Positions 1 to 12,973 of a DNA stretch of 64,000 nt are shown here, one piece after another (the stretch's first letter is position 1; every line of letters starts with the position of its first letter). Below the pieces are notes generated by a model. It was not told where the DNA came from and did no database searches. It worked only from the letters and a program-made list of their open reading frames with translations. The stretch covers positions 124,001 through 188,000 of the forward strand of contig JAJOHG010000011.1 in assembly GCA_021029095.1 (NCBI GenBank). Reading direction: 5' to 3'. Made by a program: the position numbers and the translations under genes. The DNA comes from Phellopilus nigrolimitatus. Taxonomy: Eukaryota > Basidiomycota > Agaricomycetes > Hymenochaetales > Hymenochaetaceae.

Positions 1-3000
1 CATGCGGTTTGAATATGGCTTCAGCACCTTATTCAGTGCATCGTCCCGCAGCCGCAGCACTAGCTTTTGCTCCGTAAGATATTGCGCATAGTTTCGCCAT
101 GCCATCGCACCACTGTCGACCCTTCGCTGCCTCTCCCATCCAGCTTCGGAGTCCATCTCGCCCCAAGGTGTGCCCCGTCCGTACTTTCCCTTTTCTAATG
201 TGCTCATGTTTCCGACGACGAACAGCGCTCGCTTCGCTCGCGTCAGTCCGACGTTCAGCCGCCGCCGGTCCGCAAGGAAGCCAATGTGTCCCGACTGGTT
301 GTTGCGTACGGTCGAGAACACAATCGCATCCTTCTCTCGTCCCTGGAACCCATCAACCGTCTTCACCTCGATGTTTGCGATCTCAATTGCCCGTTTGTTA
401 AGCCTTTCTTTGAAGTGCTTGCACACGTCCTCATCCTTCATCAGCAATCGGGTGAGCAGGTTTATTTGCGATTTGTAGGGGGCGATGACGCCGATGTCTT
501 CACCGCGAAGATCCTTTGGCCATTGTGCTATCAGTCCAGAATTCTCATTTTAAAATGAAGTCTTCAAAAATACCTTGTTTTTGCGAAGCAGATCCTCAAT
601 AATATTGCATACAATGTATGCCTCTGTCCAGTTGACCCTGCTCCTGTTCTTCTCAGCCTCGGGTCCCTGATGGTCGATGAAGATCATAGAGGGCCGGTGG
701 CCCGTCTCGGGATTTGCGATCAAGTGCGTGGATGAAGGCGGTAATAGTGAGGGTGCGATCTGCCCAGCACTTACCGTCCCATCCAGCAGCATCAGGTCAT
801 AGAACTCCAAGGACGGGAATCTTGAGATACTAGGGTGCATGCGGTACTGCGTATCTAACATAATCGTCGGAACGTCTAAAATGTCTCCATTGAGTAACCG
901 AACAACTTCCTCTCGAAAAGATATTACTTACTGCCTTCTTCAGTTAGTCGCTCAAACAAACTCTTGTCTAGTTTACCCGCTTGAGCCCTTGGGCTCACTA
1001 CAATCGGTGGCAGCTGCTTGTGGTCTCCTATAAGCGCCAGATGCCTGCACTATACAGGTATCAGCGCTGAATAATCTTCGCTAAGAAATCGAAAGATAGG
1101 GCAAAAACAGCTTCGATCACTATTAACCGGCTTTTACGGTGCCTGATGGCACATTCCAAAGAGCAGAAGAGTAAGATCTGCCTGGATAAATTTACAGAGA
1201 TGAATGACAATCTCTATAATCCTATCCATCCAGAGCTTTTCGCCTCACTCAGTGGAAAGGTAACAGTTGCCCGCATATGTCGCATAAAAGGTGGTCTCAA
1301 CCGCTTTAGCTACAGCTTAGGAACATACCCCTTTCATGATTGGAACTAGAGATGCTGGCTCCGTCGACATGGATGCTTCATCCAAAAAAACCACCGGAAA
1401 GTCGGTAACGTCTAGCATATGGGAAGCAGACCTTATACATGTCGTGCAAATCTGACAATAACCTATCAACACTAGAAGTTAGTATAGTGAAAATACAAAA
1501 ATGACATACGACATCAGCCTTTCGTACGATATCGCGCAGTATCTTCTGCTCGATGACATATTTCGCTTTTGACCAGGACCGTCTTTCAATTTCGAGCTCT
1601 TCATCATGCTTTTCCATGTTCTCTGACAAAAAGTGAGCATTCAACATAGTCTTTCAGAATGCGAAACTGCGCACCAATTCGTCCGAGCATCGCCTTGTTC
1701 AATCGTCCAGAATCAAGCTTTTTCTTTGCTTCGAAAATCGATTTTTTAAGCAGGCGGATCTCACTTTCCACGTCATGCCGCTCCTTGCATATCCGATCAT
1801 ACTCCGGTTTCATCACATGTTTGTCGAACTGGTGCTCCAGCATATATGGACCAAGCAGCCCCGTTTTGGAACCTTCAAATCCGATACGTAACGGCTTGAG
1901 GCCACCGGCGACAAACCCTTCGAGAAGATTGTTGACAGCGACATTCGTATATGTGCAGACAAGGAGTGGATGTGGTACTTCAAAATGACCCTTTAACAAC
2001 TTGACGGTTTCGACAATCGTCTTTGTCTTTCCGGTCCCGGGAGGGCCCTGGACGAGACTGGTCTGTTCGCCGACCATCATTGCCATCGCACGCACCTGCG
2101 TCGCATTCAAGCCGGCTAGCACAGGATCGCCTTCCACAACGACAGGGTTCGGACGCCTGTAGCGCTGTGTCCAACTCTGTATACGCATATCCTCACTGAA
2201 TGCGCCAGGCCTTAGTCTGCAAGCGTGTTGTTGATCAAGCGCCGAATTTTTTTTGGAGGCAAAGGACTTCAGAAGGACGTCCCGAAGGTGAGTGCCACGG
2301 AGAATGATTTCGGTTTTTCCCGGTATGTTATCCGGATATCGCTCAATATATCCTGGATTACACTGAAGTCGAGCTATGGCCTCGCGCATGCGCTCAAACA
2401 CAGCATTTGAGTGGCCTAAGTCTAATCTATGGATCATTTGAAAAAGAAAGTATTATGGACTTATGGTCGGGTTAGATTCATTGAAACACGCTCACCGCCA
2501 AAGACCCTGTACGATGTCGTTATGAACCGATCCCTCAAAGTCCTCGAAACTGATATGAATTCCATCTGGTGCACTGGATGCAACGCTACCCTTCAGAACA
2601 TCATCCTCTTTCAGCGGATCGACGCGGGAGACTAGTATCTGAGTTCCTTCTCTGACGGAAATGTCCAGTATAAGTTATTTCAGGAAAGCCGAAGAAGTTC
2701 CATAAGTATTGGTCTCACAAGAATTTGTTATGAGGCAGGGGTATGCCTGCACCAAGGTTGAAACAAGCAACAGACCGACCTATGGTTCTCTTATCGAGCC
2801 AATAGGCGTAAACCCCAGTCAGGCAGTAGCCCTCTTTCTTCAGCTTCTCTACTCCCCATGTCGCTAGGCGGTCAGTAACAACCGCCTCCTCGACTTCTTG
2901 TTCGGCCTGGATCAGCGGTAAAAATCTCAAATTTCTACTCAGAAGAAAGAAACGAAATAGATAGTACAGTATAACACTCACTGTTTCTCGTAAACCCGAA

Positions 3001-3454
3001 TTTCCTCCCTGAACTGACCATCACGGACTGCCTCCTCTGAGTCCTCTATTCTTATTCTCCGGACGTATTTTAACCGGCGATGTTTGTTCATCTCCCGTGA
3101 AGGTGCCCTTTTCCGCCAGTCGAACCTCGGCGGTGCTTCCAAGACAGGACTCTGCCCATGCAGCTCCTGCTCATAAAGCCATTCCTCCTGAGCCTGGCTA
3201 AAAGGTTGTCTAGCGACAGCTGCGGACGTAGATTGAGCGCGCCTGTTCGTGCACGACGCGCCGCCTATGAAGGCGCGAATGCGCGTGCTCGCTTCGCGGA
3301 CAGCAGGAGTTTTCTTAGTGCATCCGGTAGAGACGCGACGCAATCCTATTGGAGCCTCTATGAGAGCAGCAGAAAGAGCAATACGGGCTGAATACAGAGC
3401 CAGCTTGACGGGACAGCAAAAGAGACTTGGGCGTTTGGGCGTGTCACATCGCAA
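1..3454 (-). CDS. SF1B UPF1/IGHMBP2-like DNA/RNA helicase, probably mitochondrial (3' end outside window)
   Basis: Multi-exon gene read on the minus strand. The first exon (3454 to about 2992) starts MRCDTPKR and is rich in Arg, Ser and Ala with an RRAQSTSAA stretch, typical of a mitochondrial presequence. The next exons resemble the IGHMBP2/Hcs1 beta-barrel region (IPLPHNKF, LVSRVDPL). The exon at about 2415-1640 carries Walker A GPPGTGKT (about 2040) and CTYTNVAVNNLL. Walker B/motif II is VVFLDEAS (about 1375), motif III is LIGDHKQLPPIV (about 1030), followed by LDTQYRMHP (about 850), VDGFQGREKDAIV and RLNVGLTRAKRAL near 200-350. All core SF1B motifs are therefore present. Homologues unwind DNA or RNA 5'-3' with ATP. 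An intron of about 285 nt (1048-1332) is long for this window. The C-terminus continues past base 1. Family call is firm; mitochondrial location is inferred from composition only. Confidence 0.88.
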
Positions 3455-5626
3455 CCAGAAAATCTAGAGTTGCCATAAGCGGAGGTTGTTTGGTACAAGC
3501 TTTCGTTATAAACAACATTTTACGTCGATCCTTTTCTTCGCAGATCGTGATGAGGCTCGCCACTGCCAGCCACCCGATCAGCTCTGGCCGGCTGCCGCTC
3601 TCTAAGTCAACTTCGGATAACTCTAGGTAAGGCTCCCTGGTGGAAGATGCAAGAAAGCACCTCTTCTGGCTACATCCTCACTCGCACGCCAGGTTTTATC
3701 TGCTTAACTTCTGGTGATAGCGGGTTTTTAAGTGTCTGTCCGCTTTCCGTATCTCCATTCCTATACTTTTCGAAAATCATGAGCGTCCTGACCTTTTAAA
3801 AGTTCGCCGCCGATTCCCTTGAAGCGGCTGTCAGCTGACGCGAAGAGTATTAGTAAGTAACCTCTTCGTCGATTATTAACACCTACAGATACGACTGTGA
3901 TAAATAAATACGTCAAAACATCCGACAGACGACGTTCAACCTACATACATTTCGCGGACATTAGCTGTCCCATAAAGCTCATTCTCAGAATCGCGTCCTC
4001 TGAATAAATGGGAAAGAACTTCTTCTAGTTTGGGAGATCGTCGCACGCGGTGCAAAACACACTTTAAGTCTATTACTTAGCGCTTATCGCCTAACGGCGC
4101 CACGACGCTTCGAAATAATTTTTCCCGTGGGTTTTCTCCTCTTCCAACTGCGTATGAAAAGAAACCTCGCCTGCCTCTTTTAGTTATGTTCACTCTCAGG
4201 GCATGTCCTCAAGCACCGCAATGCACTAAATATCAAAATGACAGGTAAGTCGTGTCCGATATCTACGCCGCCCTAAACGAGCTTCCACGCCTATCTAGAG
4301 GTACTTCCGAGTGATGGAGACCTGTGGCCCTTTTTGGGTACCTATAGACTTCCCTTAAGTTCTGCCAATCCGGCCTTTTCTGCTTATGCACTTACAACGC
4401 CGAGGAGCTTCTCTCGGCGCCCGCAGGTCTTCCTGCCAGAATAACTTTTGATAGATGAAGCCGGGGATGGCAAGAAGTCGTCGTCTTTCGTGCAAAACGC
4501 TCGCCGTCAAGCAATTGGTCACTGACAGTCCAAGACATTGTGGGTTTCGAGACTTAGAACAGGGGTCTCGAACCCATGCACGGGCCTCTAGCGTCCGCGT
4601 TGCGCTTCTGCCGGTGTTCCCTTTCGCGAAATCGTTATTTGGTCCACTTAAAATGCTGAAGCCACAGACGTGCGCGGAACGCCGTTTTCTCATCATTGTT
4701 CGGGGACACAGAGCGCTCTACTCTGTTATATGTGAGGGAATTTCGCTGGCTCGTAGGAAAGACGGCTGAAGGCGGTAGAAGAAGCGCGGAGCGCTACATA
4801 GACCGGTCCCATGCAGAGGCATCGTATCGTCTTTACAAGTCGTCGGGTATCTGATCGGACTTTAAGCTCGCTCAGGTCCCTCTTTAAAACTCGATGCCTC
4901 GCATCGGCATTTGAGGCGTGCATGGCTTCAACTCCAAGACCTACAATGCTGGAAATATGGTCTTGATTATTATATAACTCTATTTTGCATAATTATACAG
5001 AATACAAGAGTCCTACCGTTAGGTTAGTAACGTGAAATCAGTGTGTAAAAAAGGAATGATATGGAAGAGGGTTTTGAATGAGTGTCGATGTCTGTTGATA
5101 CAACGTGTGCAAATTCCAGAAAGAAGAAATTTGAATAAAATGAAGTGATGGAAACAATGGGGAGATAGTGAAACCACGAAGAAAAGAACTGAAAGAATTT
5201 CAAGAGTAAGTATATAGCTATAGGACGATAGACATGGATGAATAGACGACCTGAAAGTTCTGAAAGTGAGGCATTGAGTAAAAAAAATGCGGATAAAAGC
5301 GGCATGTATATCGGAAATCGGAAATAAAGTGTGTTTACTTGTTTTAGCATGGGAAACACCGCATCGTCTTAGGCCGCGTAGACTGCGAAGATCTTGAATA
5401 CTAGTTTTCACGTGGGCTAGTCAAAATTCGAGTCCGCGAGCCCAGTTTGGGCACTCCTGGCTTTTTAGACGGCCGTTTGTGTCGGGTTTAGACGTTGAAT
5501 TCGGGTTTAGACGTTGAACCTCCGTCTTCCCATCCACGTTTCTCTACATCCATTCCGCTTGAGCCCGCTTCTCTCCGGTCGCATAGCTCGCCTTTGGCTT
5601 CTTCATACCGCCGCTACTCTTCACAT
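3455..5626. other. Gene-free interval between helicase and MFS transporter
   Basis: About 2.2 kb upstream of the helicase and downstream of the transporter. Only short overlapping frames on both strands occur (for example around 4355-4770, about 110 codons on either strand), none with recognisable motifs or a coherent set of splice sites. A Pol III B-box-like GGGTTCGAGACCC on the minus strand near 4565-4577 stands alone, without a foldable tRNA. A 19-bp tandem duplication lies at 5482-5519. I see no transposon ends. Confidence 0.5.
5482..5519. repeat. 19-bp tandem duplication
   Basis: The unit TCGGGTTTAGACGTTGAAT is followed directly by a second copy differing only in the last base. It lies just downstream of the transporter stop codon, perhaps in its 3' untranslated region. 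No function is evident. Confidence 0.85.
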
Positions 5627-7723
5627 TCACACCTTCGCTCGCGCTCTGCGCTCACATGCTACCCGAGCAGCGAGCGCAAATAGAGTGCCGACGAGAAGGC
5701 ATGATGCACAGAAGAACTGTGCCCATAGGTAACGGAAATCGGCCCCACTGCTATCTGAAGTATCGGGCCTTAACCGCGTGCGCAGCGCAAGCAGAGCGCC
5801 CGAAATTGGCGGGCCACCGAGTATGCCTGAAAATAGATTAGATAACATAATATTATAGATAAATAAAATTCATGGTTAATGTTCTTATCAAGGGGACGCC
5901 ATGGAAAGAGGAAACGTGAAGAGAAAATGACAAGAAATACGAGACGGACGACGCACCGGGCGCTAAAGCGGCCATGAACATGCCCGTACGAGTACCGATC
6001 TGCGAGGGGTCCGTCGTGATCTGCGCCACGCACGACGAGGCGATCGAGGAGTACGAGGCCGAGGAAGCGCCAAACCTTTAATATTTGTCAGAAAAAAATG
6101 CTGATTAGGCGACAGCTCTTAAAGTAGATTCTAGCGGTTGGGCTTACAGAACCGCGAAAACGATTGTTTGCGGGACCTTCATCGACGTCGTCCATATGGC
6201 AAAGATTGATATGGTCTGGACGACGGCGACTGGGACTAGCGTGTTGAACCGGCCAAACTACAAAACATGAGCACGTTTCGAGACATGATTTTCAAAAGCC
6301 CTTCAACACTCACTCGATCTGCGATATAACCACTGACAACTCTACCTATCACCCCCGCGGCATTCATGATAGCGATGGAATAGAAAGAAAGGCTCACGCT
6401 CGAGCCGCGGCTCAGCATAAACAACTCGATATACCAGAATGGCGTATAAAGTCCTATAGACACGATCGACGTGACGTCAGCGATATTCCAGCAGTATTTA
6501 GGGATCGTCGTCGCTCACCAAAAGCAGAGAAGAACCCGCTGAGCGAGTGGAACAAGAACTTGATGTCCTTGTACGCGCCGAAGTCGAATATTTTCTTGTT
6601 CTTTGAGGCGGGAAGGCGCTCCTTGATGAACGGGATGCTAATCGCCTGGCAAACGAACATCACGAGCGCCATCGCACGCACGGACCATGCGAAGCCAATT
6701 TTTCCAAAGAGCCTGGAAAGCATGATGGGGAAAATGATCCCCCCAAGCGAAGAACCCGCAACAACGATGCCAACAGCGATGGCGCGCTTTGTACGAAACC
6801 AGTGCGCGGGAACCACAAGCTAAATTGAATGATGAGATCCAGTGATAATTTCGCCGTTGATACAGGAGAATGCTCAGGAACTAACCAGTGGATAGAATCT
6901 TAGTAAGGGATCAAGTGGCAGACACAACTCGATGAGAAAAAACAAAGGATAGTAACAACTAGAAGGGACATACTGTAGAGCGATTCCCAACCCCAACCCC
7001 ACGCCTTGCGACAGAAATATTTGATAGTAATTTTTTGAAAGTGACAGCATTATGAGGCTGAAGGTCGACAGAAGGCACCCTGAAGTAAGAAGACCCTAAC
7101 AAGGATTAAATTTAGGACATTTCGATTTCGCATGCTTGATGACTTTACCGTTGCACCATAGACATCGAAGACCCTCCCCAACACCAGGCCCGAGATGTAT
7201 AGGAGAAAAATCTGGACGCTTCCTATCCAGGAGATATCAGACGCAGTGTTATGTTGGAGTTGATTGGTTGCGTAGTATGCTTGAAAGACACCGAATGCGT
7301 TCACTTGTCCTGTTGGTTGCCTTTGTCAGAAGGTTGCGAGAGGCACAGAAAGACAAATTAATTTACCGAACGCTGTTAGAGAAATGAGGGTGCATCCCGC
7401 GACATTTGACCACGCCTTCAAACCACCGTCTGGGAAAGTTATAGCTGGCGTGGGTACAACTGTGTCCTCCCTTGGTTGCTCGATGTCAACGGAGCTCACT
7501 TCCTCCTTCACTGGTACGGCATGTATACTCTGTGGATATAAAACTCATAAGTATCATCTTTGTAGCTTAGAAAATAAAACCGAGTTTTGCTCACCTCTGG
7601 GTCATCGTGAAGAGTGCTGGAGGATCCTGATATAGGAGAATTCTCGCCGTGTATCTTCTTGGGCTTTAAGGTCGAGTTTTTCTCGTCGACTGTGGACCAG
7701 CTTATTCCGCTAGAGCTTGCCAT
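5627..7723 (-). CDS. MFS transporter, monocarboxylate-transporter-like (SLC16/MCH/ESBP6 type)
   Basis: Spliced minus-strand gene starting at ATG 7723 ([10 protein letters not shown]). A hydrophilic N-terminus is followed by the MCT signature FPDGGLKAW, then [53 protein letters not shown] and, in the second half, [43 protein letters not shown] and GPPISGALL. These match the twelve-helix MCT-like fungal transporters, which move monocarboxylates or related small acids across membranes. Introns are short, for example GTGAGT...TTGTAG of 51 nt near 6260-6325. A 13-nt exon (6886-6898, ATTCTATCCACTG) joins GIALQ to the LVVPAHWF exon and restores the family motif QFYPLLVVPAHW. The stop TGA follows RRARAKV at 5627. 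Substrate cannot be told. The reading frame appears intact when spliced. Confidence 0.86.
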
Positions 7724-7767
7724 GGTACTCGGGGGGACAGGGGAAGAGGAAGAAGAGGATCAAATTC

Positions 7768-7784
7768 ACCACACAGTGTGTGGT
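7768..7784. promoter_or_regulatory. Perfect 8-bp-arm palindrome in the transporter promoter
   Basis: ACCACACAGTGTGTGGT is a perfect inverted repeat around a central G, 45-61 nt upstream of the transporter start codon at 7723. Its shape fits a dimeric transcription-factor site, but no known site is matched with certainty. Confidence 0.4.
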
Positions 7785-10700
7785 ACTTAACAGCTACCAA
7801 GCGAACAAAGAAGCGTTCGTGGTACCACCCGAGGTGCGATTCGTTCCGAAATTCATTCAAAGACGGGGCGCAACGTGGCCCCCCTCAGAAACAAATACCG
7901 AGATTGCCTACTTTTTGAGAAAGTGGCGTGTGCGAAACGATAGGATGACTGAGCAGCGGGGAGTAGGTTGCAGATGCGCGAGGAACGGCAGGATCTCATG
8001 GTAGATGAAGGAGATTAAATCCGCGGGACGAATAGGCATCAACAGACTGGGGAAGCGCCGCGCTCACCTAACTTGAGAGGACACACTGCAATGCGTACCT
8101 CGGACTTCCGAGGAAGCACTCAGCATAATTTCAATTTGATCTTAATCTGATGGTCAACCGGTACTTGCCAGACTCGTCCACGCATACAGCGGGCTTCGAG
8201 CAGCTTCGTGTATGCTTCATCCTGGAGCTTCGAATTACAGGTCTTTGGGACCTTCTAATTCGGCTTCGACTTGACCGCTGGATGCCTTCGACAGACGGTA
8301 GCGCACTGAGAACAGCCTACCACCAATCGGGTGTGGTAAACATTCTGCAGCAAGTCCATACGCGTGACGGATATGAAATAGAATGCACGAGCTAAAATAA
8401 TTCGGACATTGTTCGTACCAGCTGAACGTGTCACCGGCAGTGCAGCGCTAAGGCGAAGGGAGCAACGGTCAGATGTTTTGAGTGGCATTGCGTTTCAAGA
8501 AGAAAGGACGCATGGATGTAGCATACATAATCCGTTGATCCTTGATCCGCGAATACGCAGTCGTCTCAGCGCCCAGCGGCCACTTGGTGGCTGGCTTACC
8601 TGAAAATCAAAAGTTTAAGGAGCGACAGGGAAGTTGATCGACGTGGCGTCGGCGATCACACTCCTGTTTTCGCGTTGAACTTGCCCAGAACGGCCAACAT
8701 GCGTGTTTGAGGCTCAGAGCTCCGAGGGTCGTCCCCGAGTCGCCCGAATCCCTTTTTTGCTCATGTTTTTCTTCCTCTCATACCACCACATATCTATCTC
8801 CCTCTGGAATTACAGCTGGAACTTGCAAACCCAAAAGACTCACCATGGGCACTTGTACAAGAGCACAGATTGACTAGCCGATGTAAGTAATAAATAGCCA
8901 GGTAAACGTTTAATAAACATTGATCTGGATCTCGATTTCTCATCCAGAATGAATTGCTAGAGATCTCAGACTCAAGGATGCCGCAAATCAAGTCTAACCT
9001 TTTGGGATTCAAGCACGAAGTCCGAGGAGACTGTTCACTGAAGCTAGCGGATGCAAGCGCGCACCTTGATTAGATCTGCGTGCAGCGGCCGGCTATAATC
9101 CAGCCTCCATCTTTCGTCAAAAAGTTAATCTCGCTCATTATTCGGTCATAACGAGACCAGCGGGGGGCCAGCCCGCTTCCGCTCATAAGGTACGCCGGTG
9201 TCCGAGAATTACATGTAAGCACGTTTGTCCCTTTTCCACTTACAAGATACTCTTTATGTTATGATCGTTGACGATAACCACGTCAAACGTGTTGTTCTGT
9301 TCCACTCCCGTCGGACCCGCTCAAGCTGGGGAGGCCACATGTCGTTTGTATTTTCTCACTTGTACAGCATTTCCCGTAAGCACAAATACCCTCAAGCTAA
9401 TCGCCGCACTTACATCCGCTCGAGCAGAATGAGAAAGAAAAGAGCGAAAATACTACCGCACTGACGTAGAGATCTTCGCATCTCTTCCAACAACACTCTT
9501 TCTACTCGTGGGGAAGTTCATTTAATTATGGCGATCGACGACTCCCAGCTGGTTTGTCTCGAGCCAATCTCAGGTGTTATTTGAGTGAGAACCCCTTCTC
9601 GCCTCTTATGAGGAAGTCGACCGGATAATTGCAGTCCCAGACCGCCACGAACTTCTTATGGCCGTCGGCAAAAGTAATCGCCCAAAGTGCTACAGACATC
9701 CTTCACGAAAGTTTCAGAAGTTATTTGTAGTCGGGGAATCCGGTTTGTCGATCCATGTCTTAAGCCAGTAACTATTTGCAGCCCGCAACCAGGTCCGAAA
9801 CGGGCGTTCGTGTACTCATCTAGCATCGGGCTCGGAACGCGCCACACCGGATAATGATCGTTTGCGTCTTACCGACGCATCCCGTCATGTTACCTCGCCG
9901 ACTTTGCCACATATGTAAGTAGCCCAGCTCTCACAATCCACGGAGCAGATCATACTCAAGAAGTCCTTCCGCGGGTTTCCTGCAGATCAAGTCCGAGGCT
10001 CAGTCCAGCTCAGTCCGCGCTCGGGTTTCCTGGTGATCGAACCCGTGCTGCTTACTGACGAAAAAACAGGCTGGGAATATAGTCAGGCGGAGATGGCGGC
10101 ATTCCGAGATGCTAACGACATAGGAACATCGTAATACGATTTCATCCGAGTTGAAGGAACATGCCGACGTTCACACCAACTTCGGGGCTTCTGCTTCCCG
10201 CCCGTCTTACCTCCGTGGGGTACAGCGCGCTGAGGGTCCCGCATTCGGTCTCTCCGCGATGCATTAATTATAATTACTCCTCGATGGCAGTTCAAGCAAT
10301 CATCATGCAAGGCACAAATCTAGACGTGAAATTTGTGCGTAATTCTTATAGCATGCATTCAGTACCTGAGACTCTGCGTATTTGCGTTCCTCGACTTACC
10401 CCAATCACCTCAGTGTGCATAACTCTACACACCTAATGCTCACTCGATAAGTGTTGTTCATTATACAAAGGCATGTTCGTGGTTCAAGCTACTCTTGGCC
10501 GATGCAACACCCAGTAGAGCTTCTGGTTTTGCGTTATCCCCATGTCCTTAAGGATTACGACGCCGTGCTGGCTCGAGTAGCCTGTAAACGAATACGAGAC
10601 ACAAGCCTATACGCGAACATGGGTTTCCACATAAGCTTGGCCTTTAAGAATACCCGCCCGTAGAGCAATCGTGACCTGCGGTGCGTTTCTTCCATCTTCT

Positions 10701-11720
10701 TATCGCCGTAAGAAAAGTCTCAGCCCTACATAGTATTATAGTCTAAGGCGCCCCAATTTCGAAATGCTTGTGCGATCTATAATAACAGAACAGCCCGCAC
10801 TTTCTAAGTCGGGGCATGGCCGATTCAGTGGAAGACATATTGGTGCGTCTAGAACCCGTCATGGGAGGCACAGCGTATGCGGCTTCCCCGCGCGATCTTG
10901 ATAGCTATATCGCTAGAAGACACATTTTACGAGATCAATTTGATCGTGTCGTTGTTTGGTATAGTCCAATGTGGAACCATGACAGAAGGATCAGCGAGGA
11001 TTGTTTTACGTCTCCGAGAACAAGGTCTGCTCGACGATACCCTTCGAGGAGAGAGCAGCCCACTCCGGTAAATCGGCGTTTGAATTTACTGCGGCTTGAG
11101 ACCTTCCCAATGCAACGAGGCTAGTATGCACATGTAAGTAATGGCGCATACCTTCGTTTCTATGCGTATATTGATTACTCGTTCTCCTCTTTCAAGTGAT
11201 GTGTAGGGAAGGGGGGATGAGATCGCACGTGGAAATAGTTTCAAGGGCTTCTTCGAACTTGGCCATTGATGGTTAGTACAGGTCATATTGGCCGTGTGTC
11301 GATGGCGGCTCAAAATCAAGGCCCCTGGAGTGAGTGCGCCTAGATGTAACATCCAGATTGGTCTTTCGACTCACCATAAAATCAGTAAAATACCAAGCGC
11401 CTGAACAGGGGGGAGAACAAGTAACGCAGCATCGCTTTTCTTGCTCAAGCTGGTGTTAGTGAGGCCTCCGGGAAGATGCTAATTAGTCTGGTTCAAGAAG
11501 CACTTTATTGGATGTGCGACTTGCTCGTGCGATCGCATCTTACTACTTCAAGTCGTCGCAGGTCACACATGCCAGAAGTACACATGGACTGCTTTCCCAT
11601 CCTGACGGATAGTATGAATGGACGTTATTCTGCCGAATAAAAGACCCAGACCTTATCGCGCTAATTGCCCAACTGTTCCTGCATAATGAGGCAGTGGTCT
11701 GAGCTCCCTCTGAGGGGAAG

Positions 11721-12383
11721 GTGCGTGTCACAAAGGGCGTCTTGCAAGGTCGTGCCTCCCTTCGCCCCGTACAAATTGTAACAACTTATGCGTACTGTTG
11801 CAGGCGTTCTCAACATCGACTGGATATCGATCCTGATCCTGCACTTCCGTCGCCTATGCTTTGGATTGCGCTGTCACGCATCCCGGACATGGGGCACAAG
11901 ATATTAATATTAAGAAGAGAAGAGAAGAATGCCACAAGGACGAAGACGAAGACACCTGGAATAGAGTTCTCGAAACTCTCGCTATATCAACGAGGACATC
12001 GATATAAGCTGCTGCTGCTGCTGCGTACTGCTTCATATGTCCCTGGATGGAGCCAAAGAGAAGAGCAACAGGCGCCAGAAAGGCGAAGGCACACCGCGGG
12101 GTTTCGAGATTCTGGTTCTTCATGCTTCACCGGGCTTTACTTATTAAACCTTCGGACGCAGTTTTTCATATTGGTTGCGCTTTCGGCGCACAGTCCTCCG
12201 AGTCAACTTGCTTTCTTCGAACTCGCTGTCTTGCTTCGGACTCATAAGGTTCCATTATATTGGAAGCAGGACACAAGTTGCCTTCAGATTGAACCAGGAT
12301 TCGCAGGCCTTCCTCGAATTTGGTCTGACGCCTGCGTGACCTTCTGGAGAATGAATTCCGGTGCGACAAAACATGACGGCTAG
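11721..12383 (+). CDS. Doubtful 220-codon open frame, function unknown
   Basis: Uninterrupted frame of 663 bases with no recognised domain, signal peptide or membrane segment pattern. Composition is Arg/Leu/Ser rich and includes a run of five Leu codons from a CTG repeat at about 12008-12024. The opposite strand is also partly open (11854-12123). Most likely a chance frame or relic; listed only because it is the longest open frame in this 5-kb interval. Confidence 0.12.
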   Translation: MRVTKGVLQGRASLRPVQIVTTYAYCCRRSQHRLDIDPDPALPSPMLWIALSRIPDMGHKILILRREEKNATRTKTKTPGIEFSKLSLYQRGHRYKLLLLLRTASYVPGWSQREEQQAPERRRHTAGFRDSGSSCFTGLYLLNLRTQFFILVALSAHSPPSQLAFFELAVLLRTHKVPLYWKQDTSCLQIEPGFAGLPRIWSDACVTFWRMNSGATKHDG

Positions 12384-12973
12384 ATCATAGAGAAAGAACA
12401 CTGGCGACCTCGTGTTCTGTACAGACAAGCCAGTCTTAAGCTTCTAGAAGCTTTGAATATCATGTCTCCTCCACAGAAGATGATTTCACTGTCGTAATAA
12501 CATGGACTCACTCTTACAAGTTACCAGTACCCTACGTCGTCACATAAATGAACGTATGAAATTTTGATGCTTCCACAGTCTTGCATACCATCTTGAATCC
12601 ACCGGCGAGCAGGCGAGCACCAATTCGGAGTGGAGAAGGGGTGGGGTGTGGTACGAACTAGATACGTCCAATATTTTCTGCATCTGATGTATATTCACAG
12701 TAGAGTACAAGACAGTGATGCACACTACTTATTCGACATTAGGATCTCGACTGTGGTCTCTTTTGAACTTCCCAAGAGTGGGTCACTTTAGATATTTTCG
12801 CTTTTAAACGGTCAGAAACGAGTGAGTGGTGCTGGGGCAGAATCAATAAAACAATCCGAAAACATGAAGATCAAAGGAATATCTTAAGCTAAACTCATCC
12901 ACCGAAACCAACCTAACTCCCCCATTCTCCTATTCTCTAACGACCTCGAATGAGTTAATTTATTATTTCGTTT

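Larger units (their letters stand above)
7724..12973. other. Long gene-free interval
   Basis: About 5.2 kb without a gene I can support. Frames are short and mutually overlapping on both strands. The longest, 11721-12383 (+, 220 codons), includes a CTG microsatellite read as Leu repeats and lacks domain motifs or a plausible promoter. Near 9970-10050 the words CGGGTTTCCTG and GATC recur twice, perhaps an old local duplication. No transposase, reverse transcriptase, long terminal repeat or tRNA was recognised. The stretch may hold old, fully decayed sequence. Confidence 0.5.

Noticed and set aside
4545..4680. Minus-strand Pol III B-box (GGGTTCGAGACCC) suggesting a tRNA or SINE
   Set aside because: No acceptor stem, anticodon arm or second copy elsewhere in the window could be found.
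5770..6033. Separate small minus-strand gene with membrane-like residues
   Set aside because: It is the retained intron and out-of-phase reading of the last transporter exons.
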